The position numbers and the translations under genes were made by a program. Positions 8,203 to 17,306 of a stretch of DNA of 64,000 bases are shown here, in pieces. Under the pieces are notes generated by a model, which did not search any database, was not told the origin of the DNA, and was given only the letters and a program-made list of their open reading frames with translations. Source of the DNA: Pseudomonadota bacterium (lineage in GTDB: Bacteria; Pseudomonadota; Alphaproteobacteria; Rhodospirillales; Rhodospirillaceae). The DNA is taken from positions 39,864-103,863 of the forward strand of contig JAIUPE010000003.1 in the NCBI GenBank assembly GCA_020160875.1, written 5' to 3'. Each line of letters begins with the position of its first letter. The first letter of the stretch is position 1.

Positions 8203-9193
8203 GCGCACCAACTGGATTCTCAGCCGCCGCTTCGTTCGCCAGCACATTTTCGAGCTGGGTGAGGGCCTACCCGAGTCCAAACGTAAGGCAGCGCTGGCCC
8301 TCATGGTTCGCAAATGGGCGCCGTTTCCATCGCCGCAGTTCGCCGCGCAGTGGGTCGGTCACCGCGCCTGCGTGTACGCTTGGGATGCGGGCGCCGTCGC
8401 CGCGGCGATCAACGAGGCCGGTGAAAGCGCGCAAAGATGCATGGCTTGGCCCGAGACGTTCTTCCGTCCACCGATGGAGGACGGAATCCGACTTTCGCAG
8501 ATGCTCGACGGCGTCGAAGGCCAGGTATGGAAAGGTGGATTGCTCGCCGCCACGCGCTGGTGGCCGGCGACGCCCGCACCGCGCGACTGGGCCACTTTCC
8601 TGCGTTCGGCCGGCGTCGATCTGACGCAAGTGCCGCTCGAGGTTCCGGCGGTCGCGGAAAGCGAGCTGCTCGAACTGCCGTGGACCGTCGCCAGCGCGCC
8701 GGTCACGGATCTGTTTAGCCTGCTTCAAAATGAGCGCGCGGCCGCCATTGCGGCGGCCGTCGTTGCGGCGCCGTTTCTCTATTATCTCGCACAAGCGGCC
8801 GTGCTCCTTATCGGTACAATGCGGGTCGAAGCTTCGATCGCCGATCTGACCGCGGCCAATCAGAGCATCCGCGCCGACCGCGCCGCCGCTTTCACGAATC
8901 TCGAGAACATCGAATCCTACCTTGGGCTCGAGAACACGCCTTCACAGTTTATGATCATGAACGTGGTGAATACCTTGCTCAGCGACAGTAAGGTGAAAAT
9001 CGATGAGTGGAATTTCGATGCGGGCAACCTGCAGCTCGTCATACAGGCCGATCGCGCCCTGGAAGCGCCCTTCTTCATCGAGATGTTCGAGAAGAACGAG
9101 CATTTCTCCAACGTTTCCGGCACGGTTGGAAATCAACAACGCGAACTGCGGCTGAACATGCAGGTCGATCCCCAACAATGGCCGACGTCATGA
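8075..9193 (+). CDS. gspL: Type II secretion protein GspL
   Basis: I place the start at ATG 8075, behind AGGTGG, giving 372 residues; the frame is open from 8036, and any start makes an unusually long overlap with gspK. The N-terminal 225 residues are the cytoplasmic actin-like part that recruits GspE. One membrane segment follows (about residues 227-248, AAAIAAAVVAAPFLYYLAQA), then a periplasmic ferredoxin-like domain. GspL links the ATPase, GspM and the platform. N-terminal conservation is low, so the exact start is uncertain. Confidence 0.82.
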   Translation: MLSGSLRSTAERLTGSIRSSLSQPPKRLLQAATGISRLPGSDRRTNWILSRRFVRQHIFELGEGLPESKRKAALALMVRKWAPFPSPQFAAQWVGHRACVYAWDAGAVAAAINEAGESAQRCMAWPETFFRPPMEDGIRLSQMLDGVEGQVWKGGLLAATRWWPATPAPRDWATFLRSAGVDLTQVPLEVPAVAESELLELPWTVASAPVTDLFSLLQNERAAAIAAAVVAAPFLYYLAQAAVLLIGTMRVEASIADLTAANQSIRADRAAAFTNLENIESYLGLENTPSQFMIMNVVNTLLSDSKVKIDEWNFDAGNLQLVIQADRALEAPFFIEMFEKNEHFSNVSGTVGNQQRELRLNMQVDPQQWPTS

Positions 9194-9828
9194 AGAACTC
9201 TTTTCCCACGCTTCAAAAATTGTTCGAGCGCTTACAAGCCGAAACCCACAGCAAGTTCGGCCCCGTCGTCCTGACCGATCGCCTCAAGATGCTGATTTCC
9301 GCCGTCGCCGGCATCTTGTTGGTCGCGGCTCTTATCGCGTTGCATCAGATGGTGTCGGGCTTGCAGCGCGATTACCAGCGTGCGCAGGTCGAAAAAGCAC
9401 GCCTCGAAGCGCAGATCGAATCCGGCGGCTGGGATGAAAGAAAGCAGCAGAGTCAGGTGTTGAAGTCGCTGCTGGAAGAACGGCTGTGGGCCGCGCAGAC
9501 CCCCGGCCTCGCGGACGCGAGTTTCGAACGGTGGCTGCGCGACCGCATGGGACCGCACAAACTTGAGCCCGTCACGCCGATCCAGGTCCGGCGCATTCCG
9601 CTCGTCCGTCAGACTCCGTCGGGGGAGGTCTCGCCTCTTTCAACAGTTCAGCGCATGACTGCCAAGTTGATCCTTCCGTTCGATGGCGCGGGCCTTGCCC
9701 AATTCCTGGCGGATATCGCCGAGGCGGATAAAGCCGTCGTGGTCGACCGTATGATCGTGCGGGCGGGCCGGAACGCACGTATCGAGATGGACGTGTCCGC
9801 TTTTTACCGCTCCACCGAACGGAATTGA
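9190..9828 (+). CDS. gspM: Type II secretion protein GspM
   Basis: ATG 9190 overlaps the gspL stop in an ATGA arrangement, so I prefer it to the upstream ATG 9178. The 212-residue protein has a cytoplasmic N-terminus, one membrane segment (LISAVAGILLVAALIALHQM), a coiled-coil stretch (RDYQRAQVEKARLEAQIE) and a C-terminal periplasmic ferredoxin-like domain. This is the GspM plan. It pairs with GspL in the platform. The assignment rests on topology and order; the primary sequence is divergent. Confidence 0.8.
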   Translation: MKNSFPTLQKLFERLQAETHSKFGPVVLTDRLKMLISAVAGILLVAALIALHQMVSGLQRDYQRAQVEKARLEAQIESGGWDERKQQSQVLKSLLEERLWAAQTPGLADASFERWLRDRMGPHKLEPVTPIQVRRIPLVRQTPSGEVSPLSTVQRMTAKLILPFDGAGLAQFLADIAEADKAVVVDRMIVRAGRNARIEMDVSAFYRSTERN

Positions 9829-9839
9829 GGAGCTCTGTC

Positions 9840-10355
9840 TTGGATCGCGTGTTGAGAGAGATCTTGCAAAGACTTGAGGTCCTTCGGCCCTATGCGCCGC
9901 ATTTGGGCGCGCTTGGCCTGGCGATACTGCTGGGACTGACCGTGGCGGTGGTTAGGGTTTCAAGCGCCCCCCCCGCCGTCGACACCGCCGACCGCTGGCC
10001 GTTTCCGCAGTGGGCGCCTTTCCGGGCAGGCGGGCAGCGGGACACACTCGCGCGCGCCGACCTTTGGACGAACGACCCCGCGAAAGCAAAGGTCGTGGAG
10101 AAGAAGCCGGAAGGGCCGCCGTGGCGCTTCATCGGCACGGTCCAGGAGGGCAAGGCCCGGATCGCGGTCATCGAGGTCGACCAGGGTAAACGGGTCCAAC
10201 GGTTCGTCAGTGGCCAGCCCCTGCCGAACGGCGCGGTGATCAAAAAGATAGACACCAGCGAACTAATTTATGATGAGAATGGCGAAGAGCGCGTGCTCAA
10301 GCTATTCGGCGCCGCCAAGACGGACAACCTCGCGGCCGGAAGTGGGAAGAAGTAA
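9840..10355 (+). CDS. GspC/GspN-like inner-membrane protein with HR domain
   Basis: The best start is TTG 9840, seven bases after an AGGAG ribosome site (9828-9832), giving 171 residues. There is one N-terminal membrane segment (LGALGLAILLGLTVAVVRV), a Pro-rich linker, and a small beta domain around PPWRFIGTVQEGKARIAVIE to LIYDENGEERVLKLF, the homology-region fold of GspC that contacts the secretin N0 domain. There is no PDZ domain. It directly precedes gspD, as gspC usually does. Some databases label such short proteins GspN; I treat it as GspC-like. Confidence 0.72.
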   Translation: MDRVLREILQRLEVLRPYAPHLGALGLAILLGLTVAVVRVSSAPPAVDTADRWPFPQWAPFRAGGQRDTLARADLWTNDPAKAKVVEKKPEGPPWRFIGTVQEGKARIAVIEVDQGKRVQRFVSGQPLPNGAVIKKIDTSELIYDENGEERVLKLFGAAKTDNLAAGSGKK

Positions 10356-12454
10356 TGAAAGTCTCGTTCAAGCGAATCGCGCACGTAAAGTTCTGCCTTG
10401 TATTGGCGGCCTCTTTCGCCTTGCAGAGCTGTGCGCCGAAACCCATGCCGATCACCGAACCACTGGGCATCCCGAAAGCCGCCGATCGCGCTGAATCGGT
10501 CGCCTTGGCGAGCACCGGACCGGCGACCCGCCGCGACAAACTGAGCGCCGTGGCCGGACCCGGCGTTCCGGAAGGACGCGGCCGCGCCGAGCCGATCCTG
10601 TCGTCAACCCCGCCCCGGCTGACGGGTGATCCGATCAGCATCAATTTCGAAGGCATCCGGCTGCCCGCGTTCGTCAACACGGTTTTCGGCGAACTGTTGA
10701 AGGTGACCTTTGAAATCGACAACACGGTCGTGCAGCGCGATCAAATGGTCACCCTGCGCACAGCCGGCCCGCTCGGCCCCAACGAGTTCTTCACGCTCGT
10801 CACCGAAGTGCTGAGCAATTACGGCATTAGTGTCGTCTATTCGAATAATGTTTATCGCATCGTCGAAGCCGCCAACGTGAAGAAGCCGATCCCGCGCATC
10901 ATCCGCTCTCGCGCCGCCGGATCGGTCCCGTCCGATATCCGCCCGCTGTTCTACTTCCACCCGCTCGACAGCGTTCCTCAGGCGAGCATGACGATCTGGT
11001 TGAACCTCATCATGGGCGACCGCATTCAAGCCATCGCCCTGCCTTCGGCCAACGGGCTCGTGCTCCTTGGCAGCGACGAGGACGTGCGCTCCGCGGTCGA
11101 GATCATCGAGACGCTCGATCAGCCTTACATGTCGGGCAACCAAAGCCTCAAGATCTCGCCCGCCTTCTGGAGCGCCCAGAAGCTGGCGCAGCAACTGACC
11201 GAGATTTTGACGGCGGAAGGCTACAGCATCGGCACCAGCAGCAACGCCGCAGCCGCCATCAAACTCATTCCGGTCGAGGCGCTCAACGTCATCATCGCCT
11301 TCTCGACCAGCGAAGCGGGACTGCAGCATGTCCTGCAATGGGCGTCGGAACTCGATCAGCCGTCCCAAACGGTGAGCAGCCAGGGGGCCTTTTATCATCA
11401 GGTCTATAACGCGCAGGCCAAGGATATCGCGGCAGTCATCGAAGGCCTGACCAGCAGCGGCGCCGGGTCAATGACCGTGAACACGGCGGCCCCGACCACC
11501 GCAGCGGCCTCCGGTGTGTCGCAACCCTCGTCCCTCACCCGCCAACGCATCATGGTGGATGAGCAGCGCAACGCGCTGATCTTCGTTGGCACCGCCGAAG
11601 AATACGCGCAGTTCCGCACCCTGGTGCAGCAGATGGACCGGGCACCGCTCGAAGTCATGATCGAAGCCACCATCGCCGAAGTGACCCTGCGCGACAGCGA
11701 GAATCTCGGCATCATCATGGATTACGACAGCGACCGGGCGGTCGCACAGAACCAGACCGTCGTGAAGTCCGACACCGGTGGACTGTTCTTCAACCTGATC
11801 CGCAGCCGCGCGCAGATCATGGCCCGGGTCAATGCCCTGGCCAGCAACAACCGCCTTCAGGTCCTTTCGAGCCCGCGCCTTGTGACATCCAGCGGCAAGC
11901 CGGCAGCGATCAGCGTCGGCACCCAGGTGCCGATCATCACCGCCCAGGAAACCGCGGCCGGCCAGGTGCAAGGCAACACGTCGATCCTGCAGTCGATCCA
12001 GTACCGCGATACCGGCGTTATTCTCAACGTCCAACCGGTGATCAATTCCAACCGGCGCGTGGAACTGACCGTTTCGCAACAAGTCAGCTCGGCGCAAGCG
12101 AATGATCTGTCCGGCGTTCAAAGCCCACTGATCATCAACCGCTCGCTTCAGACGACGCTGTCGCTGAATGACGGCGAGACTGTGCTCCTCGGCGGCATGA
12201 TTCAGGAGAATTTCAGCAAGGGAAATTCGGGCATTCCCTACCTCAAGGACATTCCGCTGGTGGGCAACCTGTTCAAGAGCGGCTCGCATTCGGTCGACCG
12301 CACCGAGCTGATCGTCCTGATCACGCCCTACATCATCGACGGCCCCGAAACCGCACAACGCGTCCGTGACGCGTTCCGGGCGAAACTGGGTGAATGGGCC
12401 CGCCCACCCGCCGACGAGGCGGCGCCGCAAAGCATCTCACAACCGCAACCCTAA
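10355..12454 (+). CDS. gspD: Type II secretion outer-membrane secretin GspD
   Basis: The 699-residue secretin starts with a lipoprotein signal (lipobox LQSC, Cys26). N0 follows (VNTVFGELLKVTFEI, about residues 100-170), then N1-N3 repeats (to about 430), then the secretin pore domain with VLSSPRLVTSSGKPA, the VPIITA segment and the conserved end IPYLKDIPLVGNLF. Being lipidated, it may reach the outer membrane without a separate pilotin, or use the Lol system; this is inference. Stop and start overlap (TAATG) with the preceding gene. Confidence 0.96.
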   Translation: MKVSFKRIAHVKFCLVLAASFALQSCAPKPMPITEPLGIPKAADRAESVALASTGPATRRDKLSAVAGPGVPEGRGRAEPILSSTPPRLTGDPISINFEGIRLPAFVNTVFGELLKVTFEIDNTVVQRDQMVTLRTAGPLGPNEFFTLVTEVLSNYGISVVYSNNVYRIVEAANVKKPIPRIIRSRAAGSVPSDIRPLFYFHPLDSVPQASMTIWLNLIMGDRIQAIALPSANGLVLLGSDEDVRSAVEIIETLDQPYMSGNQSLKISPAFWSAQKLAQQLTEILTAEGYSIGTSSNAAAAIKLIPVEALNVIIAFSTSEAGLQHVLQWASELDQPSQTVSSQGAFYHQVYNAQAKDIAAVIEGLTSSGAGSMTVNTAAPTTAAASGVSQPSSLTRQRIMVDEQRNALIFVGTAEEYAQFRTLVQQMDRAPLEVMIEATIAEVTLRDSENLGIIMDYDSDRAVAQNQTVVKSDTGGLFFNLIRSRAQIMARVNALASNNRLQVLSSPRLVTSSGKPAAISVGTQVPIITAQETAAGQVQGNTSILQSIQYRDTGVILNVQPVINSNRRVELTVSQQVSSAQANDLSGVQSPLIINRSLQTTLSLNDGETVLLGGMIQENFSKGNSGIPYLKDIPLVGNLFKSGSHSVDRTELIVLITPYIIDGPETAQRVRDAFRAKLGEWARPPADEAAPQSISQPQP

Positions 12455-12469
12455 GAGATCTATCGTCCA

Positions 12470-13216
12470 ATGCCGTTCAAGTTCGCTCCGCTTTTCGCCG
12501 CTCTTGCCACCCTTACCCTTTCACCGGTCCGCGCCGCAGAACCCGTGGAGTCCACGCTTTCGGCGGCCGAGAGACAACAGCTTCCGTCACTCGACAAGCT
12601 GACCATCGCGGAACTTGAGGGCCGCATGGCGCAAGGCGACCTGCGCGCCCAGGCGGAACTCGGCGCCCGTTACGGACGCGGCCAAGATGTCCAAGCCGAC
12701 GTCGCGAAGGCGATTACGCTCTTGAAGGACGCCGCCGACAAGAACAACGCGGAAGCCCAGCATTGGTTGGCGACGGCCTATGCGAACGGCGTCGGTGTGG
12801 AGAAAAACGAGGCCCAGGCCGCCTTGCTGTACGAGAAGGCCGCCGCCCAAGGGCACCGGGAAGCGCAATACATGATGGGCGTGCTGATCTCGAACGGCCA
12901 GGCGGGCTTCTCCTCCAGCTGGTCCGGCGCATTCCCCTTCTTCTGGAAATCCGCCGATCAAGGTCTGGCCGTTGCGGAATTCATGATCGGATATATCTAT
13001 CAGGAGGGGAAAATCGGCGACGTGAACCCGCAGGTGGCTGCTTACTGGTACCGGCGCGCACTGAGTCGCGGGCCGAACAACAAAGCAGCCTTCAATCTGG
13101 CCTTAATGGTCGGCGAAGGTAAGATCACATGGCAGCCCGGCGATCCGTTCGAGAAGCCTCCCGAAAAAGCGGCCGGAACGCCGAAAGATAGCGCGCCAAC
13201 CCAGCCTGTTTCATAA
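12470..13216 (+). CDS. Periplasmic Sel1-repeat protein
   Basis: A 248-residue protein with a signal peptide (about 1-22, cleavage near VRAAEP) and several Sel1-like TPR repeats, for example AELGARYGRGQDVQADVAKA, HWLATAYANGVGVEKNEAQA and QYMMGVLISNGQ. Sel1 repeats form solenoids for protein binding. It starts 15 bases after gspD, so it is probably co-transcribed and could be an accessory scaffold of the secretion machine, but its partner is unknown. Confidence 0.8.
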   Translation: MPFKFAPLFAALATLTLSPVRAAEPVESTLSAAERQQLPSLDKLTIAELEGRMAQGDLRAQAELGARYGRGQDVQADVAKAITLLKDAADKNNAEAQHWLATAYANGVGVEKNEAQAALLYEKAAAQGHREAQYMMGVLISNGQAGFSSSWSGAFPFFWKSADQGLAVAEFMIGYIYQEGKIGDVNPQVAAYWYRRALSRGPNNKAAFNLALMVGEGKITWQPGDPFEKPPEKAAGTPKDSAPTQPVS

Positions 13217-13225
13217 GGAAGACCC

Positions 13226-13543
13226 ATGAGCAGATATCTTCTTTGCGGCGTAGCCACGGCTTACTTTCTCAGCCTGAACGCGGCGAACGCTGCGTCCTTC
13301 CGCGTCGAAACGCACGCGCGCGGTTACAAGGTCTTCAGCACTTACGAGAAACCCGAAGAATGCGAAGTGAACCTGCATTTCACGTTCACTCGAGACGGCA
13401 AGCGCGATAAAGGCGAGTCGCTTTGCACGTTCAAGCCCGTCCCTCAGGGTAAAGACGTGCAATTCTGTGAATTCTCACACGAGCGCCTGGTCGACCCGGT
13501 TATCTCCGAGCCCTTGAAACCTACGTGCAAGCCACTGAAATAA
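13226..13543 (+). CDS. Small exported cysteine-containing protein
   Basis: I do not recognise this 105-residue family. It has a signal peptide (about 1-22, cleavage after ANA) and four cysteines in the mature part, enough for two disulfides. It starts nine bases after the Sel1 gene with an AGGAAG ribosome site, so it likely belongs to the same transcript and acts in the periplasm or outside the cell. Confidence 0.65.
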   Translation: MSRYLLCGVATAYFLSLNAANAASFRVETHARGYKVFSTYEKPEECEVNLHFTFTRDGKRDKGESLCTFKPVPQGKDVQFCEFSHERLVDPVISEPLKPTCKPLK

Positions 13544-13619
13544 ACGCGGTACGATTTTCGGAAAACTAGGATATGAGGACGATGACGACTCTGCTTACGC
13601 CCGCTCGCGATCACCTCGA

Positions 13620-13868
13620 GTGCACGGCCTGATCGCGATGACCGATCAACTCTGGATGACCGTGGGAATTCTGGTGGTGGAGATCGCGCTATTCCTGGCC
13701 TGTCTGGTTCAGGTCCGCAAGCCGATCGACCCGCTGAAGCCGCGCATGCTGCCCTACAATATCATTATGATCTTTCTGACGGTGGCGATCTTCGCCACCG
13801 TTGCCCATATCATCAGTCTTCTGACGGGACATCAGCTCGCGCCGCGCCGCGGCAAGGGCATGCGTTAG
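13620..13868 (+). CDS. Small two-helix membrane protein
   Basis: An 82-residue hypothetical protein (GTG 13620) or 76 residues if ATG 13638 is used. Two hydrophobic helices (MTVGILVVEIALFLACLVQV and IIMIFLTVAIFATVAHIISL) are joined by a short basic, Pro-rich loop. No strong ribosome site is visible before either start. I do not recognise the family. Confidence 0.55.
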   Translation: MHGLIAMTDQLWMTVGILVVEIALFLACLVQVRKPIDPLKPRMLPYNIIMIFLTVAIFATVAHIISLLTGHQLAPRRGKGMR

Positions 13869-13877
13869 CCTAACGCA
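13861..13877. terminator. Hairpin between convergent genes
   Basis: TGCGTTA (13861-13867) and TAACGCA (13871-13877) form a 7-bp perfect stem that covers the two facing stop codons. There is no U-tract on either strand, so any terminator role is weak. Confidence 0.35.
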
Positions 13878-14481
13878 CCGCGCTACTGGGCTGGATCGCT
13901 TTCGTCGCCGTGGTCCAGCCCATGGCCGTATCGAGAATGGCGTGCAGGATCGCCTGATGACCGGTCTCGACAAAACCGTAGACTCCTGACGCGACAAAGA
14001 AGTTGATGTCGCCAAGCTGGCGTAGTGTGTTGCCTTCCGTGAAACCGCTGAGCGTGATGACGTCACACTTGGCTTTCGCCGCAGCAAGCGCCGCATTCAC
14101 GATGTTCTTTGAGTTGCCCGAACTCGAGATCGCGATCAGCACGTCGCCCGGGAACGCCTGCATCTCGATCTGCTTGGCGAAAACCTGATCGTAGCCGAGG
14201 TCGTTGCCGAGACACGTCAGCGACGAGGCGTCATTGAAAGTCACGGACCGCACGCCGCCGTTCTTGGCGAAGTCGATCGCAAGATGCCCCGCGATGCCCG
14301 CCGATCCGCCGTTACCGACGAACATGACTTTACCCGTGCCGCGTGCGATCCGGCGCATGATGTCGTGCACGCCGGCAATGCCGGCATCGACCGAGAGCGC
14401 CTGGCCCTGCCGGTCGGTCACGGCCGTCGCGGAGAGCGCCTCGAAAAAGGTCTTTACGTAGTCGGCGAATGAATTGGACAT
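13870..14481 (-). CDS. SIS-domain phosphosugar isomerase, GmhA-like
   Basis: The 203-residue product (start ATG 14481, MSNSFADYV) is a SIS-domain protein close to sedoheptulose 7-phosphate isomerase: sugar-phosphate binding motifs VGNGGSAGIAGHLAIDF and ISSSGNSKNIVNAAL, and a C-terminal ETGHQAILHAIL helix. GmhA makes the first precursor of ADP-heptose for LPS core. The frame is open 33 codons further up (to 14580) but that part is unlike GmhA. No good ribosome site marks the start. Other sugar-phosphate isomerases remain possible. Confidence 0.78.
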   Translation of the reverse strand: MSNSFADYVKTFFEALSATAVTDRQGQALSVDAGIAGVHDIMRRIARGTGKVMFVGNGGSAGIAGHLAIDFAKNGGVRSVTFNDASSLTCLGNDLGYDQVFAKQIEMQAFPGDVLIAISSSGNSKNIVNAALAAAKAKCDVITLSGFTEGNTLRQLGDINFFVASGVYGFVETGHQAILHAILDTAMGWTTATKAIQPSSAVR

Positions 14482-14629
14482 GTGGAGGTCAGAGCCTATG
14501 CAACAAGATATATAACCTTCACGAAGGTCCATTAACAAGTTATGAGCATGTCGCGCACGCCTCAACATCGTGTGGGACATAGGCCTTTGGTGGCCAGAAA
14601 ATGGGTCTCATCCGTGAGCCGCCGGCTAT

Positions 14630-14659
14630 TTGGCAAGGCCGGCTGCAGGGCGTTATAGT
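14630..14659 (+). promoter_or_regulatory. Probable apaG promoter
   Basis: TTGGCA (14630-14635) and TATAGT (14654-14659) match the -35 and -10 hexamers with an 18-base spacer. The start would be near 14666, leaving a leader of about 23 bases before apaG. Confidence 0.5.
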
Positions 14660-14688
14660 CGAACCGTCATAACGTAATCATTCGGCCC

Positions 14689-15081
14689 ATGTACGAAAAA
14701 GTAACCCGCGACATCTCCGTTTCGGTACGGTCGTTCTATCTTGAAGAACAGTCTTCACCCGAGGACGACCACTTTGTGTGGGCGTACCGGGTGAACATCA
14801 AAAATGGCGGGCAGGATACGGTTCAGCTTTTAAATCGACATTGGAAGATCACCGACAAGAACGGACGCCTCCAGGAAGTGCGCGGTTCCGGCGTTGTTGG
14901 AGAACAACCGGTGCTGAAACCTGGCGAGACCTTTGAATACACGAGCGGATGCCCGCTTGAGACACCGTCGGGAATTATGGCCGGGACGTATCAAATGTCG
15001 ACCGCGAGCGGCGAGCATTTCGATATCGAGATCCCCGCCTTTTCGCTCGACAGCCCTTATGATACCGCTGCGATAAATTAG
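14689..15081 (+). CDS. apaG: ApaG domain protein
   Basis: A 130-residue all-beta protein with the full ApaG signature: [26 protein letters not shown], then [25 protein letters not shown]. ApaG is a small fibronectin-III-like cytosolic protein historically tied to Co2+/Mg2+ tolerance and Ap4A metabolism; its biochemical role is not settled. It sits upstream of folE with a 43-base gap. Confidence 0.95.
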   Translation: MYEKVTRDISVSVRSFYLEEQSSPEDDHFVWAYRVNIKNGGQDTVQLLNRHWKITDKNGRLQEVRGSGVVGEQPVLKPGETFEYTSGCPLETPSGIMAGTYQMSTASGEHFDIEIPAFSLDSPYDTAAIN

Positions 15082-15124
15082 TCAATTTGCTATCGCCGCG
15101 CGCGCCGCGGCAAAGGATGCGGCC

Positions 15125-15751
15125 ATGACGAACATTCGCAAATCGAGCGCGAGCGAAGATTCCACCCCGACCGGCAAGAATGAGCGCCCTTCGCGCGCCG
15201 AAGCCGAGGCGGCCGTGCGCACACTCATCCGCTGGGCTGGGGACGACCCGGACCGCGAGGGCTTGGAAGACACCCCGAAGCGCGTCGTGAAGTCATACGA
15301 AGAGTTCTACGAAGGCTACCAGCGGGATCCGGAAGAAATCCTACGTCGGACCTTCGAGGAAACCGAAGGCTACGACGAAATGGTCGTTTTAAAGGACATC
15401 GAATTCCACAGTCACTGTGAACACCACATGGTGCCCATCACCGGCAAGGCTTACGTAGCCTACCTTCCCGACAAACGCGTTGTCGGCATCTCAAAGCTGG
15501 CGCGGGTCGTGGAAGCCTACGCCCGGCGCTTGCAGATTCAGGAAAAGATGACCGCGCAGATCGCCAACGCGATCAATGACGTGCTGAAACCGCGCGGCGT
15601 GGCTGTCATCGTTGAAGCCGAGCACCAATGCATGACGAGTCGCGGCGTGAATAAGCAAGGCGTGGCGATGGTCACGTCAACGATGCTGGGCGCCTTCCGC
15701 GATGACCCGTCGACCCGACGAGAGTTCCTGGCGATCGTCGGACGCAGCTAA
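15125..15751 (+). CDS. folE: GTP cyclohydrolase I
   Basis: A 208-residue FolE converting GTP to 7,8-dihydroneopterin triphosphate, the first step of folate synthesis. The type I signatures are intact: [17 protein letters not shown], the zinc/active-site [19 protein letters not shown] with Cys and His ligands, [20 protein letters not shown], and a C-terminal [12 protein letters not shown]. The family acts as a homodecamer in the cytosol. The end lies five bases from the convergent gene. Confidence 0.96.
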   Translation: MTNIRKSSASEDSTPTGKNERPSRAEAEAAVRTLIRWAGDDPDREGLEDTPKRVVKSYEEFYEGYQRDPEEILRRTFEETEGYDEMVVLKDIEFHSHCEHHMVPITGKAYVAYLPDKRVVGISKLARVVEAYARRLQIQEKMTAQIANAINDVLKPRGVAVIVEAEHQCMTSRGVNKQGVAMVTSTMLGAFRDDPSTRREFLAIVGRS

Positions 15752-15756
15752 GCCGA

Positions 15757-16338
15757 TCAGCCGGCGCCGCGCGCGATCGTCTGCTGCACGCGCGGCAGCA
15801 ATTCGCGATCCAAACTATCGAACGCCTTCTTCATCATTTCCGCCCATACCGCCTGTTTCTCGGCATCGGTGGTGCCTTCCGGAACGGTCGTCGAATTGGT
15901 CGTGGTCGCCGACGCGGTGCCCTGCTGCCCGCCGTTCGCGTCGATCAGCACCACGGCGATATCCACGTTGAGCGCGTATTCAGCCGATTGATCCTTACGG
16001 AACCAGCCGGCGATCCCCTTTTTCACGGGCAGAAGCTTCTCGACGATATCGGCCTGGCGCACGGTGACACGTAGGGTGTTCTCACCTGCCCCCGTCATCG
16101 CGAAACGGCTCTTCGCCCACATGTTCAGGGCCTGCTCCAACGGCACAGGCGCACGGTAGCCGACATGCGGATATTCAGCAGGCGGGCGGTTCTGCACTTC
16201 GACGGTCATGGCGTTGGCGTCGATTGCGATCGGCGTCACGTTTTGGAAGATGTTCACGGTGTCCTGGGCAGACGCGAACGGCGCTGCAAGAACAAGGGCC
16301 GCGAAGGCCAGAATCGAAACACAAAGGCGTTTCATCAT
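15757..16338 (-). CDS. Exported protein of unknown function
   Basis: A 193-residue product with a signal peptide (about 1-24, cleavage after ASA). The mature part has a mixed alpha/beta look with a TLRVTVRQADIVEKLLPVKK stretch and a C-terminal helix; no catalytic motif is evident. It overlaps the hslO stop by four bases and so is the last gene of the argD operon. I do not recognise the family, though its pattern resembles small periplasmic proteins conserved in alphaproteobacteria. Confidence 0.7.
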   Translation of the reverse strand: MMKRLCVSILAFAALVLAAPFASAQDTVNIFQNVTPIAIDANAMTVEVQNRPPAEYPHVGYRAPVPLEQALNMWAKSRFAMTGAGENTLRVTVRQADIVEKLLPVKKGIAGWFRKDQSAEYALNVDIAVVLIDANGGQQGTASATTTNSTTVPEGTTDAEKQAVWAEMMKKAFDSLDRELLPRVQQTIARGAG

Positions 16339-17306
16339 TTCACCTCGGGAGTTTGAGGACGGTTACGTTCGGCGAGTTCGACCAACTCGTTTTCCGAGAA
16401 CGCATAGTCGGTGCCACAAAACTCACACGTCATATGCACCACACCGTCCTGCGCATAGGATTTGACTTCATCCACCGGAAATGAGGCAAGAATACGTTCG
16501 CTGCGCTCACGCGAGCAACGGCACTTTGCGCGGATCGGTTTGCGCTCCAGAACCGCGCCACCAACCGTCGCATAGAGCCGCGTTAAGATTTGAACGGGTG
16601 AAAGGTTAAGATCCAAAAGCTCGGAATCCTTCAAGCTCCCGAGCAGGATAACCGCCGTCCGCCAAGCGTCCTCGGCTTCTTCCTTATCGACCGGCCGCCC
16701 GCCATCTTCGGGCATGCGCTGGATGAGCACCGCGCCCGCCGTCCAGGCGCCGCCCTCGCGCGGGCCGCCCACGGCGATCTTGAGCGCGGATTCGATCTGC
16801 TCCGACTGCCGAAAATAGTTGTGGACGGATTCCGCGAGGCTTTCGCCTGAAAGCTCCACGACGCCCTGATAGCGCTCCGTATCCGGGCCCTGATCCACCG
16901 TGAACACAAGGTGACCCGACGAGCCCATCAGCTGCGGTACAAATCCAGGGGCACGCGGCTTGGCGAGATCAGCCGCGAGTTCCTCGGCGTCATACTTCGC
17001 GCAGGCTCGGATATCGCCCGCGCTGGTGACGTCGGTGACGAGCGTATGCACCGATCCCTTGCCCTGGACCTGCAAAGTGAAAACACCATCGTACTTGAGG
17101 CCGCTAGCGAGCGCGACCGCAGACACGATCGCTTCGGCGAGCAGCGCCGAAACCTCCGGCGGATCATTGTGGCGGTTGATAATTTCCGACACCGCCCCTG
17201 TGAGACGTACAAGCCGGCCCCGGAAAGCGCCATTGCCGATGATAAACGGCTGGCAAACATCTTCGGCGGACATCGGTGCGCCCGCCGCCGTTACGTGAGA
17301 CACCAC
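16335..17306 (-). CDS. hslO: Redox-regulated chaperone Hsp33
   Basis: A 323-residue Hsp33 with the C-terminal zinc switch CRC...CEFC, whose four cysteines form disulfides under oxidation and unlock holdase activity. The N-terminal domain has the usual RGRLVRLTG and [18 protein letters not shown] segments. I keep GTG 17306 because an AAAGGG ribosome site lies properly upstream; it overlaps the argF end by 16 bases. ATG 17273 is an alternative. The argF-hslO pairing is common in alphaproteobacteria. Confidence 0.94.
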   Translation of the reverse strand: MVSHVTAAGAPMSAEDVCQPFIIGNGAFRGRLVRLTGAVSEIINRHNDPPEVSALLAEAIVSAVALASGLKYDGVFTLQVQGKGSVHTLVTDVTSAGDIRACAKYDAEELAADLAKPRAPGFVPQLMGSSGHLVFTVDQGPDTERYQGVVELSGESLAESVHNYFRQSEQIESALKIAVGGPREGGAWTAGAVLIQRMPEDGGRPVDKEEAEDAWRTAVILLGSLKDSELLDLNLSPVQILTRLYATVGGAVLERKPIRAKCRCSRERSERILASFPVDEVKSYAQDGVVHMTCEFCGTDYAFSENELVELAERNRPQTPEVK

